Positions 32,306 through 41,800 of a stretch of DNA of 42,105 bases are shown here, piece after piece. A program made the translations under genes and the position numbers. The DNA is taken from contig PFUL01000016.1 of NCBI GenBank assembly GCA_002790095.1, forward strand, positions 1-42,105. The letters run 5' to 3'. The notes under the pieces are model-generated. The model was given only the letters and a program-made list of their open reading frames with translations. It was not told the DNA's origin and ran no database searches. The DNA is from Elusimicrobia bacterium CG_4_9_14_3_um_filter_62_55 (lineage in GTDB: Bacteria > Elusimicrobiota > Elusimicrobia > UBA1565). Each line of letters opens with the position of its first letter. Positions within the stretch are counted from its first letter, which is position 1.

Positions 32306-33109
32306 GTGCTCGAGTCCCATCCCCCCGCCGCCATGACCCATACCCCCGACGTCGCTTGGCCGACTCTTGCCGTCCTCGCGGGGGTCTACGCCCTATGGGG
32401 ACTGGGCGCGTGGATCGGCTCCTGGACAGGCTTTGCGATCGTCGCCTTGGCGGCGTTCTGGGCCTTCACCCCGATGCATGACGCGGCGCACGGCTCGGTG
32501 TCCCGTCGCGCGTGGATCAACGGGGCGGTCGGGCACGCGGCGGCGTTCGTGCTCAACGGCCCGTTCGCCTGCTTCAAGCACCTCCATTTGACGCATCACC
32601 GCTTCACGAACGAGCCGGGCGCGGACCCGGATTTTTGGGCGGGAACGGGAGCGTCGTGGCAATTGCCTCTGCGCTGGCTGACTCAGGAACTCCACTACTA
32701 CGCGTGGTACTTCGCGCGCTGGAGTTCGCGCCCTCGTGCGGAGCGTCTCTCCTTGATTCTATCGCTGGGAACTCAGGCGATCGCAGCCGTGCTGGTCTTC
32801 ACGCCCGGAGTTTTGTTCTACTGGATCGTTCCGGCGAAGCTGGCCTCCGCGCTGCTCGCCTTTTCGTTTGACTATCTGCCCCATCGGCCGCATTCGGTTC
32901 CCGCGCGAGAAGACCGCTATCGCGCCTCGCATGTCATCGACGAACCCCTTTTGACTCCGCTCTTTCTCTTCCAGAACTACCACTTGATCCACCATCTGCA
33001 TCCCGGCGTGCCGTTTTACGGCTACACGGCCCTTTGGCGGCGCCAAAAAGAATTCCTGCTTTCCCGCGGGACGCGCGTCATGCGCTTTCCCCGCTTGTCG
33101 ACGGGCTAA
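32306..33109 (+). CDS. Fatty-acid-desaturase-superfamily membrane di-iron enzyme, carotenoid-hydroxylase-like
   Basis: 267 aa from GTG 32306 (ATG at 32333 is an alternative). Hydrophobic helices alternate with three His boxes: HDAAH (58-62), HLHLTHH (92-98) and NYHLIHHLHP (225-233), plus DYLPHRPH (189-196). The last element is typical of CrtR/CrtW-like carotenoid hydroxylases and ketolases, though acyl desaturases share the fold. It would use O2 at a di-iron site in the cytoplasmic membrane. No carotenoid synthesis genes lie nearby, so the substrate is open. Confidence 0.82.
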   Translation: MLESHPPAAMTHTPDVAWPTLAVLAGVYALWGLGAWIGSWTGFAIVALAAFWAFTPMHDAAHGSVSRRAWINGAVGHAAAFVLNGPFACFKHLHLTHHRFTNEPGADPDFWAGTGASWQLPLRWLTQELHYYAWYFARWSSRPRAERLSLILSLGTQAIAAVLVFTPGVLFYWIVPAKLASALLAFSFDYLPHRPHSVPAREDRYRASHVIDEPLLTPLFLFQNYHLIHHLHPGVPFYGYTALWRRQKEFLLSRGTRVMRFPRLSTG

Positions 33110-33116
33110 GCGGCGC

Positions 33117-33701
33117 TCAGCGTCCGTCGAAGAGGCGTTCCAACTCGCCCTTCGCGTTATAGAGGCCGTTCGTGATTTGAGGCGTGATCGTCTCGCCGGC
33201 TTGGCGCAGCAGCCGGACCAAACCGGGCTGAGCGCCCGCCGACCTTCCCGACTCGCGAAGCGCTTCGGAAACCCGGGTCCCGAGCCCCGGCTGCAACTCT
33301 TCCAAACCGTTGACGACGCGCTGAAACTGATCGGGCCTGGACAGCGCGTTCGCCGCGAGAATGGCGGCGGCGCGCTCGCTCGGCACCGGGGCGGCGCCCA
33401 ACTCCCCCGCGCGAACGGCCATCGTCTTGCGCTCGCGCCCTGCCCCTTCGATCCCGTTTTGCAGCGTTCGCGCGACCGCGTCCGGATCGGGCAAGGATTC
33501 GATCGCGCTCAATTGCCGATCGAACGCCCCGAGCAGTTCCGAGGCGTAGAACGGCCGCTCGGACAAAGAAAGAGACATCGACCCGAGGAAAGCGGGAACG
33601 AACTCAAACGACGCGGGCGCCTTGACCGGCGCGGCGCGAAAGCCGGCGGCGCTGGCCGTCTGGGCCAGCGCGAAGGCGGCGAACGCGATCCAACCCCTCA
33701 T
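33117..33701 (-). CDS. Small secreted protein, unknown function
   Basis: 194 aa with a signal peptide (RGWIAFAAFALAQTASA, cleavage near 18). The mature part is helical and Ala-rich, with ERPFYASELLGAFDRQLSAI, a predicted helix pair in the middle (SERAAAILAANALSRPDQF) and ELERLFDGR at the C-terminus. Family not recognised. The ATG follows GAGG at close range. It converges with the desaturase gene (7 bases apart) and diverges from carA. Confidence 0.6.
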   Translation of the reverse strand: MRGWIAFAAFALAQTASAAGFRAAPVKAPASFEFVPAFLGSMSLSLSERPFYASELLGAFDRQLSAIESLPDPDAVARTLQNGIEGAGRERKTMAVRAGELGAAPVPSERAAAILAANALSRPDQFQRVVNGLEELQPGLGTRVSEALRESGRSAGAQPGLVRLLRQAGETITPQITNGLYNAKGELERLFDGR

Positions 33702-33772
33702 CCTCGATGGGATGCCCCCCGAAGACCGTCATCCCCAGGGTCTCCCGGTCCCGTCTGGAGGGGGCCATTTGG

Positions 33773-33784
33773 TATGATCGCGCC
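33773..33784 (+). promoter_or_regulatory. Leaderless -10 promoter of carA
   Basis: TATGAT (33773-33778) plus six bases (CGCGCC) precede the ATG at 33785; there is no Shine-Dalgarno. This supports the shorter start over an in-frame ATG at 33707. Confidence 0.6.
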
Positions 33785-34888
33785 ATGGCCGCTTCGACGA
33801 AACGACCGCGCAGCGCGTGGCTGATCCTGGAAACGGGCGAGGTTTTCCAGGGCACGGCGTTCGGCGCCTCCGGAGAGTCGTTCGGGGAGGTCGTTTTCAA
33901 CACGGGGACGACCGGCTACGTCGAGGTCGTCACGGACCCGTCCTATACCGGGCAAATCGTCGTGATGACCCAGCCCCATATCGGCAATTACGGCGTGCAG
34001 CCCGAGGATTTCGAAAGTTCCCGCCCGTCGATCTCAGGGTTCTGCGTCCAGGATCTCAGCCCCCGGCCCCGCCATCCGCGCAGCCGCATGCCGCTGGAAC
34101 ATTTTCTGGAGCGGCACGGCGTTCCCGGCGTCACCGGAATTCCGACCCGAGAGATCACGCTGAAGCTGCGGGATAAGGGGTCGCTGCGCGGGCTGTTGAC
34201 CACCCGCAAAAGCGCGCTTTCCTCTTGGCTCGCCCGAATCCGGCGGTCTCCGCAGATGAAGGGACGCGCTTTGGTTTCACAGGTCACGACGCCCAAGCCG
34301 TATGTCTTCCGGTCGGAACGATGGGAGGGCGGACACCGGATCGCCGTGCTCGATTTCGGCGTCAAGCGTTCGATGCTGGAAGTTTTGAGCCAAGCGGGCT
34401 GCTACTCCAAGGTGTTTCCCGCCTCGACCTCCGCCGACGCGATCCTCGAAGCGGAGCCCGACGCGATACTCCTCGCCAACGGTCCCGGGGATCCCGCGGC
34501 GCTCCCGGAGACGATCGCACAGATCAAGCGCCTGCTCGCGAATTATTCCCGGCCGGTGCTCGGAATCTGCCTCGGACACCAATTGCTCGCGCTCGCGGCG
34601 GGCGCGCGTTCCTACAAACTCGCCTTCGGGCATCACGGCATCAACCATCCGGTGAAGGACGAGCGTACGGGAAAAATCCTCATCACGACGCAGAATCACG
34701 GTTTCGCGATCAAACCGGAAACGCTCCCGAAGGAGTGGAAGCGCACCCATCTCAGCCTCAACGACGGGACGCTCGAAGGTTTCCGGCACGGCAAAAGACC
34801 CGTGTTCGCGTATCAGTTCCACCCCGAAGCCGGCCCGGGCCCCCTCGAAGCGCGCGAACTCCTGCGCGAATTCATCGCTGAAATTTAG
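33785..34888 (+). CDS. carA: Carbamoyl-phosphate synthase small (glutaminase) subunit
   Basis: 367 aa. The N-terminal CPSase domain begins SAWLILETGEVFQGTAFGA and contains EVVFNTGTTGYVEVVTDPSY. The C-terminal class I glutamine amidotransferase domain carries ANGPGDPAALP, the nucleophile Cys262 in LGICLGHQLLAL, and His346/Glu348 in FHPEAGPGP. It hydrolyses glutamine and passes ammonia to CarB for arginine and pyrimidine synthesis. No carB is adjacent, so the large subunit must be encoded elsewhere. The start is chosen from the leaderless promoter spacing. Confidence 0.95.
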   Translation: MAASTKRPRSAWLILETGEVFQGTAFGASGESFGEVVFNTGTTGYVEVVTDPSYTGQIVVMTQPHIGNYGVQPEDFESSRPSISGFCVQDLSPRPRHPRSRMPLEHFLERHGVPGVTGIPTREITLKLRDKGSLRGLLTTRKSALSSWLARIRRSPQMKGRALVSQVTTPKPYVFRSERWEGGHRIAVLDFGVKRSMLEVLSQAGCYSKVFPASTSADAILEAEPDAILLANGPGDPAALPETIAQIKRLLANYSRPVLGICLGHQLLALAAGARSYKLAFGHHGINHPVKDERTGKILITTQNHGFAIKPETLPKEWKRTHLSLNDGTLEGFRHGKRPVFAYQFHPEAGPGPLEARELLREFIAEI

Positions 34889-34906
34889 GCCCGCGGCGGC
34901 GGCCTA
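34886..34906. terminator. Small dyad between the converging stop codons of carA and the zinc-ribbon gene
   Basis: TAGGCC (34886-34891) and GGCCTA (34901-34906) with a 9-base GC-rich spacer; each arm contains one of the two stop codons. Possibly a bidirectional hairpin, weak because the stem is six bases and no T-run follows. Confidence 0.3.
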
Positions 34907-35239
34907 TTCGGCCAGAAGCTTGTCGACGAGATGCAGTTCGTGCTTGTCGAGCCACAAACCGTGGCCGTCTTGGCACAAATCCGCCCTCAGGAACTCGCTG
35001 ATGAATCCCGCGTTCAACATCGCTCGGTCGCAGCGGGGGCAGTTCCGGTCCGTCTCCCGCGGCCGCAGGGGCCCGTCGATCTTCGCCTGAGCCACCTTTT
35101 CCGGGTGCGCGGACGATTTTTCAAGTTCGCCCATGTCGAACCACCGCCCCCCGCACTCGGGGCATTGGTCGAGCTTTATGCCCTTTTCGGAATCGAATTC
35201 TTCCAGTTCGATGACGCGGCATTTGGGACAATGAGCCAT
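34904..35239 (-). CDS. zf-TFIIB type double zinc-ribbon protein
   Basis: 111 aa with two Cys-pair modules. The first has CPKC (4-7) and CPECGGRWFDMGELE (27-41), the signature of the zf-TFIIB family. The second has NCPRCDRAML and CQDGHGLWLDKHEL. It probably binds two zinc ions and acts as a small nucleic-acid or protein adaptor; the precise role is unknown. The ATG is preceded by GGGAGG four bases upstream, one of the few clear Shine-Dalgarno starts here. Confidence 0.85.
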   Translation of the reverse strand: MAHCPKCRVIELEEFDSEKGIKLDQCPECGGRWFDMGELEKSSAHPEKVAQAKIDGPLRPRETDRNCPRCDRAMLNAGFISEFLRADLCQDGHGLWLDKHELHLVDKLLAE

Positions 35240-35312
35240 AGTGCCTCCCGGCCGTTTCGGCCGCGACCCCGAAAGAATAACGGAAGTCGCGATTTTCCGC
35301 CACCCTCCTTGG

Positions 35313-35325
35313 TAGAATCTATGGG
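35313..35325 (+). promoter_or_regulatory. Near-leaderless -10 promoter of xdhC
   Basis: TAGAAT (35313-35318) lies seven bases before the ATG at 35326. No Shine-Dalgarno precedes the start. Confidence 0.45.
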
Positions 35326-36114
35326 ATGGACATCGTCGACTTTTCCGGGGAGTATCCCCGTCCCGCCGTTTTATGCACGATCGTCAAGATCACGGGCAGC
35401 GCTCCGCAAAGCGTCGGACAGCGCATGTGGGTCACCGCGGAAAAATTCTACGGCACGCTCGGCGGGGGAACGTTCGAGCACCGCGTGCTGGAAGAAGCGC
35501 GCCTCTGCCTGGAAAACGGAGCCCCCCCCGAACTCAAGGATTTCTCCCTCTCCCGCGAGATGGACCAATGCTGCGGAGGGCGCGTCCAGGTGTTCTTCGA
35601 GACGGCCAAGCGGCGCAAATGCGTTCACCTTCTCGGCGGCGGACACGTCGCCCGCGCGCTCGCCGCGACGCTCGCGGGAATGCCGCTGGACGTTCGGCTG
35701 ATCGACGGACGCGAACGATGGTCCCGCTCCGAGGGGCTGCCTGATTCGGTGGAAGCCCTCCGCGAGGATCCGGCCGCGTACGCCCGCCGCGTCGCGTGGA
35801 CGGAAGACGACGCGGCCTGCGTCCTCACCCACAGCCACGAACTCGATTTCGCTTCGGTCCTGCTCCTGCTCAATTCGAACGCCGGGTATCTCGGATTGAT
35901 CGGCTCCGCGCATAAGGCCGCGGTTTTTCGCGCCCGTCTCGTCACCCTCGACGCAGACGGCGGCGACCGGGCCGCGCGCTGGGACCGCCGGATGCGTTGT
36001 CCGATCGGCATCCGCCTCGACAGCAAGAACCCGAAAATCATCGCCGTGTCCATCGCGGCGGAACTCCTTGAACATTGGGGCCTTCGCGATGCCGCCCGGC
36101 CGGTCGTCTTCTAA
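35326..36114 (+). CDS. xdhC: XdhC/CoxI-family molybdenum cofactor insertion protein
   Basis: 262 aa. N-terminal XdhC/CoxI domain: ITGSAPQSVGQRMWVT, GTLGGGTFEHRVLEEAR and QCCGGRVQVFFE. C-terminal NAD-binding-like domain: VHLLGGGHVARALAATLAGM, LTHSHELDFASVLLLLN, YLGLIGSAHKAAVF and a final IAVSIAAELL. XdhC proteins bind and sulfurate molybdenum cofactor and deliver it to xanthine-dehydrogenase-type enzymes. No such enzyme is encoded here. It overlaps the following MobA-like gene by 26 bases. Confidence 0.88.
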   Translation: MDIVDFSGEYPRPAVLCTIVKITGSAPQSVGQRMWVTAEKFYGTLGGGTFEHRVLEEARLCLENGAPPELKDFSLSREMDQCCGGRVQVFFETAKRRKCVHLLGGGHVARALAATLAGMPLDVRLIDGRERWSRSEGLPDSVEALREDPAAYARRVAWTEDDAACVLTHSHELDFASVLLLLNSNAGYLGLIGSAHKAAVFRARLVTLDADGGDRAARWDRRMRCPIGIRLDSKNPKIIAVSIAAELLEHWGLRDAARPVVF

Positions 36115-36694
36115 CCCCCATGAAGACCGGCACAGCGGGGCTTGCGCCCCACTAGAGCGATGCTGCCTGCTGGCCGCCGGGCGCGGTAGGCGCGCGGGCG
36201 GGCCGAAGGCCTGGCTGGCGTCGGACGGCGTACCCCTGATCAAGCGGCAGCTTTCCTTTTTGACTTCTCTGGTTTCCCCCGAAGCGGTCAGCGTCGCCGT
36301 CCAGGAATCCTGGCTCGAACGCTGCCGGAGCCTCTCGCCGGGAACCCGATTCGTCGCGGTCGATCCCGAGGCCCCGCCTCTGGCGTCGCTCCTGGCGCTT
36401 CTGAGCGACCGGCCGCTCGAAGGATGGACCTCGCTGCACCACGTCGACATGCCCGTCTGGGAACCGGCGCTGTTTGAACCTCCTCCCGAAGGGGATTGGG
36501 AAGCCGCGGTGTGGACCCGAGGAGGACGCGGAGGGCACCCCGTGCTCCTCAGCGAATCCTTGCGGGCGGAGATCGACCGGCTCGACCCGTCGAAAGACCG
36601 GCTCGACCGCTTTCTGCGGGGACGCCGCGTGCTCCGCCGGGAAACGGCTCTTTCGTGCGCGTTCGAGAATTGGAACGTCGGGCCGACTTCGTGA
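36089..36694 (+). CDS. MobA/MocA-like nucleotidyltransferase
   Basis: 201 aa from the ATG at 36089, which lies inside xdhC. The nucleotide-binding signature CCLLAAGRGRRAGGPKAWL is that of MobA/MocA-type cofactor transferases (LAAGxSxRxGxxK), followed by VPLIKRQLSFL. HHVDMPVWEP around 118-127 fits the Asp metal site, and GRGGHPVLLSESL matches the GxxGHP block of MocA. It would attach CMP or GMP to molybdopterin cofactor. The first 30 residues before the signature are odd and lack conservation by eye; a shorter start is not visible in frame. The stop overlaps the next gene (GTGA). Confidence 0.75.
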   Translation: MPPGRSSSNPHEDRHSGACAPLERCCLLAAGRGRRAGGPKAWLASDGVPLIKRQLSFLTSLVSPEAVSVAVQESWLERCRSLSPGTRFVAVDPEAPPLASLLALLSDRPLEGWTSLHHVDMPVWEPALFEPPPEGDWEAAVWTRGGRGGHPVLLSESLRAEIDRLDPSKDRLDRFLRGRRVLRRETALSCAFENWNVGPTS

Positions 36695-37911
36695 ACCCCA
36701 CGCGGCGGGAACTGCTCAACATCGCGCTTCCCGCGATCGCGGGCTTTTTCAGCGCGGGCGACCCCGCCGGGGCGCGCACCGCCGCGCGCGAAGCCGCCCA
36801 AGCGAGCGTTCTGATCGCGATCGCCCTCTCCGCCGCCGGGCTGTTCACCGGAGAATCCTTGCTGCGCTGGATGGGACTTTCCCCCGCCTCTCTCGAGGCC
36901 GGATGGACGTATTTTCGCATCCTCCTCATCCATCTCCCGGTCCTGCACCTGATCCTGCTCGGCAATCAAATCTTCAACGCGAATTCCGACACGAAAACGA
37001 TGGTCGTCATCATGGGAGTCGCGCTGACGCTCAACGCCTGTCTCGATCCCATCCTGATGTTCGGATGGTGGGGATTCCCCGCTTTAGGCATTCGCGGCGC
37101 GGCCTATGCCACGATCGCCGGCTGGCTGCTCGGACTCTCCCTGCGGATACTCTTCCTGCAACGGCGCGGGTACATACCGCCGCTTAAGGAGTTTCTCGCG
37201 CCCAGCGCCGACTTCCTAAATCGAATCCTTTGCGTCGGGGCGCCGACGGCGGCCTCCCATCTGATCTGGACCTCGGTGTTTCCTCTTTTGACGACGATCA
37301 TCACCCCCTTCGGCATGGCGCCGCTGGCGGGGATGACCATCGGACACCGCTTCGAAAGCCTCGCGTACTTCACCTGCATCGGATTCTCGATCGCGACCGC
37401 CGCCGTGGTCGGAAGGCGCGTCGGCGCCGGCGACTTCGAGGGCGCCAAACACGCCGCCTATGAGAGCCGCCGCCTGGTGTCCTACTTCCTCGTTCCGACC
37501 TCGATTCTCTTCGTGGCGGCCCCGGAATTTCTGATCTCCTTGGTGAGCGTCGACCCGGCGGTGATCGCCTCCGGCGCCTCCTATCTTTGCTGGGTGGGCT
37601 TGCTTGAGATCTTCCTCGGTTGGGAAATGGTCTTCGAAGGGGGATTCAGCGGCCTGGGCAACACGCGGCCGTACATGGCGGTCTCGATCCCGCTGACTCT
37701 CGGACGCTATCCCGCGGCGTGGCTGCTCGTGCGCGTCGCGGGGTTCGGGGTGGAAAGCGTTTATGCCTGCATCGCCGTTTCGACGCTGCTGAAAGGCGTG
37801 ACCATGGCCTGGATGTTCCGGCGCAGCTCCGCGCATCACCTGACGGTGGCGTCATCGGGAGGTGCCGTCATCGTCACATGCCTTTTTTTGAGGACCTTGA
37901 CAGGTTTTTGA
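36691..37911 (+). CDS. MATE-family efflux transporter with apparent N-terminal in-frame deletion
   Basis: 406 aa; MATE proteins usually have 440-460. The start is GTG 36691, overlapping the upstream stop. The N-terminus RRELLNIALPAIAGFF is the usual beginning of MATE TM1, but it then jumps directly to SAGDPAGARTAAREAA, which normally lies after TM2 as GAGD.... About 50-70 residues, including much of TM1 and TM2, seem missing. The rest is normal: SDTKTMVVIMGVALTLNACLD, then GAPTAASHLIWTSVFPLL and RRVGAGDFEGAKHAAYESRR, and FEGGFSGLGNTRPYM. If the protein is made it may be inactive. It is cotranscribed with the xdhC and MobA-like genes. Confidence 0.75.
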   Translation: MNPTRRELLNIALPAIAGFFSAGDPAGARTAAREAAQASVLIAIALSAAGLFTGESLLRWMGLSPASLEAGWTYFRILLIHLPVLHLILLGNQIFNANSDTKTMVVIMGVALTLNACLDPILMFGWWGFPALGIRGAAYATIAGWLLGLSLRILFLQRRGYIPPLKEFLAPSADFLNRILCVGAPTAASHLIWTSVFPLLTTIITPFGMAPLAGMTIGHRFESLAYFTCIGFSIATAAVVGRRVGAGDFEGAKHAAYESRRLVSYFLVPTSILFVAAPEFLISLVSVDPAVIASGASYLCWVGLLEIFLGWEMVFEGGFSGLGNTRPYMAVSIPLTLGRYPAAWLLVRVAGFGVESVYACIAVSTLLKGVTMAWMFRRSSAHHLTVASSGGAVIVTCLFLRTLTGF

Positions 37912-37952
37912 GTGCGGCCTAAACTTCGTGCGGGTCCGGCCGGGGCCAGAAA

Positions 37953-38696
37953 ATGCCGATAAGCGAAGGAAACATCCTCGTTGTCGAGGACGATCTCGAA
38001 TACTCGAATCTCCTCCAGCGAGTCCTGGTCAACGCCGGCTCCCGCTGCAGCGCGGCCTCCACTATCGGCGAAGCGTGCGAGGAGCTTCGCCGCTTTTCGC
38101 CCGACCTGATTATCCTCGACCAGCAGTTACCGGACGGCTCGGGCGGGGCGCTGTGCGAGAGCATACGCGCGAACCCGGCTTCCGGGCGAGTCCTCATCGC
38201 CTTCCTGACGGGCGACAAGTCCTTCGCCGAGGGGAATACCTGGCTGGCCGTCGGCGGCAACACATGTTGGCTCAAGCCGAGCAGCCCGGCTCGCATCGAG
38301 GCGCTGGTCAAGGGTCTGCTCCGCCGGCACGACTGGGACGGCGAGGCGCGCAAGCTCGTCGGACCGGGGCTGTTCGTCGACCGGCGCGAGCGCGTCGTCA
38401 TCTTCAACGGGCGGCGGTCCAAGAAGCTGACCGAGCGCGAATTGCGGCTCATCGAAGCGCTCAGCACGGCGGGAAGCGCGGTGCTGCCCCGGCAGGCCGC
38501 CCTCGACATGGTATTCGCGGACAGCGTTCCGGGTGCGCCGGAGCCCGCGATGAACGAGATGCTGCATAAGCTCCGCGTGAAACTTCCCCGCGCTCTCGCC
38601 CGAGCCATTGAGACGGTGTTCGGCAAGGGCTATCGGCTTCGCCTTCCGGAGCCTGACGAGGAGCCCGTTTCGACGCGCCCGCCCTCCTCCGCTTAG
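37953..38696 (+). CDS. OmpR-type response regulator
   Basis: 247 aa. The receiver (about 7-120) has acidic residues in VVEDDLEY, phospho-acceptor Asp56 (LIILDQQLP), Thr in FLTGD and Lys in CWLKP. The winged-helix DNA-binding part (about 140-235) has SKKLTERELRLIEALSTAG and ends with ETVFGKGYRLRLPEP. It is a transcription factor controlled by an unknown kinase. A TAAACT -10 candidate near 37920 predicts a leader of about 20 bases. It directly precedes the RHS gene region. Confidence 0.85.
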   Translation: MPISEGNILVVEDDLEYSNLLQRVLVNAGSRCSAASTIGEACEELRRFSPDLIILDQQLPDGSGGALCESIRANPASGRVLIAFLTGDKSFAEGNTWLAVGGNTCWLKPSSPARIEALVKGLLRRHDWDGEARKLVGPGLFVDRRERVVIFNGRRSKKLTERELRLIEALSTAGSAVLPRQAALDMVFADSVPGAPEPAMNEMLHKLRVKLPRALARAIETVFGKGYRLRLPEPDEEPVSTRPPSSA

Positions 38697-38769
38697 GCCG
38701 AAAACGCGGAGTTCGGCTCCCTTTTCTCAAAATCTGCCTCCTGACTTTCTCGTCGGGACGGCAGCCAAA

Positions 38770-38796
38770 TATCACTGGACCCGTGATAAGTATCAC
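38770..38796 (+). promoter_or_regulatory. Direct and inverted TATCAC/GTGATA repeats upstream of the RHS gene
   Basis: TATCAC (38770-38775), GTGATA (38783-38788) and TATCAC (38791-38796): two direct copies and one inverted copy within 27 bases. The region 38697-38896 has no gene; this array could be a regulator site for the RHS gene, perhaps of the preceding OmpR-type regulator. No clear -10 is seen before 38897. Confidence 0.4.
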
Positions 38797-38896
38797 TGCT
38801 TCGCCTTGAATTCCTGCGGGCCTGGGTCCACACTAAGCACGGAGCCGCCAAGGTCTCCATTTTTGGACTTCGGCGGGACGCGTGTAAATCGAACGA

Positions 38897-41800
38897 ATGA
38901 AGAACTTTTCGCGACGCCCATTGAGATGCCCTGAAACCGAACGACGGCTTCAGGCATTCGAATCGCTTCTGCTTGCTGCTTTACTCTTTCTTCCAGTTCG
39001 GGCTTATTCCGGTAATTGTGTTTTCATTAAATCCCCCGGCCTCATGGATGGACTGATCTTCGGAACTCCCGCTTCTTCGATCCGCATCGGGTCCTTTGCC
39101 GTCGTTGAAGACGACGGATCAACGCACGATTGCGTTGCATGCCAGGAAACAGTGACGGGGGCGGGAGGATGCAGCTTTGTTCCCTCAAACGGGGATTCAG
39201 GTGACTTTACATGCGGGGCGATAACCGGCCTAACGACCCTCAGCATGTCGTATTCAGCGACCTTCAGCGACGGCGACCCCAATACCCCTGATTTCTCGTG
39301 CTCGGCCCAAGGTACGGCGGGATTAATTTTCGACTCGACCCCGGCAACCATTGAATTATCGGCTCCGTTTCAGCCGGGAACGGATGTCGTTCCAACGGGC
39401 AGTTCGGTGACGATCACGGGTGCCGACGGCATCGGTTTATGCAGCATCGATCGCACCGATGAGGTAGGGAACATACAAGAAAATTTGTTCCGCTTAGACG
39501 CCTTTGCGACGATATGGAATGCGCCGACACAGCATACAGTGCAATTTCCCCTCGATTCCCTCACGGGCCCCTTAACCTTCGAAGCTCACGATTGCGGCAG
39601 CGGCCTCGCTCGAAAAACGATCGACTTCCGCGTCGACCGCTCGACGCCTGCGGTACACATCACGGAGAATCTCTCCGTCGCCGCCGACGGAACGCTCGGC
39701 GCCATCCGCGGCACGGCCTCCGATGACGTCGAACTCGCCGATCTTTATCTGACGATCAACGGGGAAAGATTTCCCCTCGGGGGAATCAGGCAAAGCTCCC
39801 ATTCCTGGGAATTTACGGGCTTTGAGGGAACAATAGCCCCGTTCACCGGGAAGGCATACAACATCCGAGTGACGGCGATCGACCTGCTCGGACAGAGCGC
39901 CTCGCAAGACGCCACGGTGATCGTCAATCCGGGAGTCCGCGCCCGTGCGCGTGTCGGAAACAACGATCCGGTCGGCTGCGTCGGGACCGATCCGCTGTCG
40001 GGGAAGGTAAACTTCCCGACTTCGGAAAACGCGCTTCCACCCTCATCCCCCGCGCTCGCGATAACTCTCAGCCATAACAGCCAAGGCAGCGAGGACTCCG
40101 CATGGGGATACGGCTGGAGCAGCGAGCATGACCCCTCCTTGCTGCTGCGTCCGAGCCTCGCTTTGGTCTGGCGCGACGGACCCGGCGCCGTCCGCACCTA
40201 CTTTCCTCCCGCGGACGGCCAATCGAATCCCGACGAGATGATCGCTCCAACTCAGTCGTTTACCAAGATGACCATCGCGAGCCGCAACGCGGACGGCGAG
40301 CCTCAGACCGTAACGCTGCGTGAAAAGGACGGCACGGAACGCCTATTCACCCGCCTCCCCTCGACCACCTCCTTCGCGCTGAGCTCCTTGACCGATCGAA
40401 ACGGAAACACGCTTCTCTACGACCGAAACTCCCAAGGACGCTTGAATTCCATCACCGACATTCACGGGCGCACGCAGACTCTGTCCTATAACGCCGAGGG
40501 GCGCGTTTCCCAGGTCGTCGATTCCGCCGGGCGGACGGCCTCCTATGAATACTCCGCTAACGGCGACAAAATCCAAGCGACCTCCACGCAGGGGACAACC
40601 CTATTCGCCTATGACGCGGCGCATCGCATCACGAAGATCACCTATCCCAACGGCGGCTTTCGGGAATACACCTACGACGCGCGGGGGCGCGTCGCGACGG
40701 AACAGGAGAACGGCGGAATCAACGCCTTCACCTACGAATACTTCGACGATCGGACGATCGTCACGGACGCACGCGGACACCGGACCGAGTACGAGTACGC
40801 GATCGTCGATGGACTCCGACGCACCACCCGGATCATCGATCCGAATCTCGGGGAACGGGGCTTCGAGTACGACGCCGCCCTCAACCTCACGCGCGAACGG
40901 GACCCGCTGACGCGGGAGACGCTCTTCGCGTACGACGGCGCGAGCAATGTCTCCCAAGTGACGGACCCCCTTAATGGCGCGACGTTGATCGCCTACGAAC
41001 CGACCTTCAACCAAGCGACCAGCCTGACGGACCCGCGCGGCAAGACGACGGCGCTCTTCTACGACGGCAGCGGAAATCTGGAGCAGGTTCGCGACTCGCT
41101 GAATTTCAACACGCTGTTTCAATACGACGGACAGGGGCATGTCACCCAAGTCCAAGACCCCTTCCTCAAGACGACCCTCTTCGGCTACGACGCGAACGGA
41201 CAACTCAACGCGGTCACGGACCCGCTTTCGCGCCAAACCACCATGATCCGCGACGCCGCGGGGCGCGTGACTCAAAGCTTGGACTCGGCGGGCAAGATCA
41301 CGCAGTTCCAGTACGACGCGGACGGCAACCTGACTCGGGTGACGGACCACGACGGCGGGGTGACGACCTACGACTACGCCGCGGGACGCGAGGCGAGGCT
41401 GCTCTCTAAGGTCGTCGACGCCAAGCAGAACGCGCTGGCGACGGGATTCGGGACCGTCTTCGCGTACGATTTAAACGCCCGCCTGACGAGTGTTACCAAC
41501 CCCCTGGGGCAGGCTAAATCCTTCGCCTACGACTTGAAGGGGAACCTGACCTCGGCGACCGACGCGAACGCACGGACGACGACCTTCGCCTACGACGCGT
41601 TGGACCGGCTGGTCACGAAGACGATCCCGGCGACGGGGGCGGACCCGGGCGGGGCGGTCTCTTACGGCTACGACGCCGTGGGCAACCGGACTTCCTTGAC
41701 GCACTACAACGGTTCGGCTTTGACGATGAGCTACGACGCTTTGGACCGGCTTTCTCAGACGACCCAGAAGCTTCCGGGCGGGTTTGAAGCGGCGATCGGC

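Noticed and set aside
35371-36969. 532-codon minus-strand frame across xdhC and the MobA-like gene
   Set aside because: Both plus-strand genes have clear family motifs; this frame is low-complexity.
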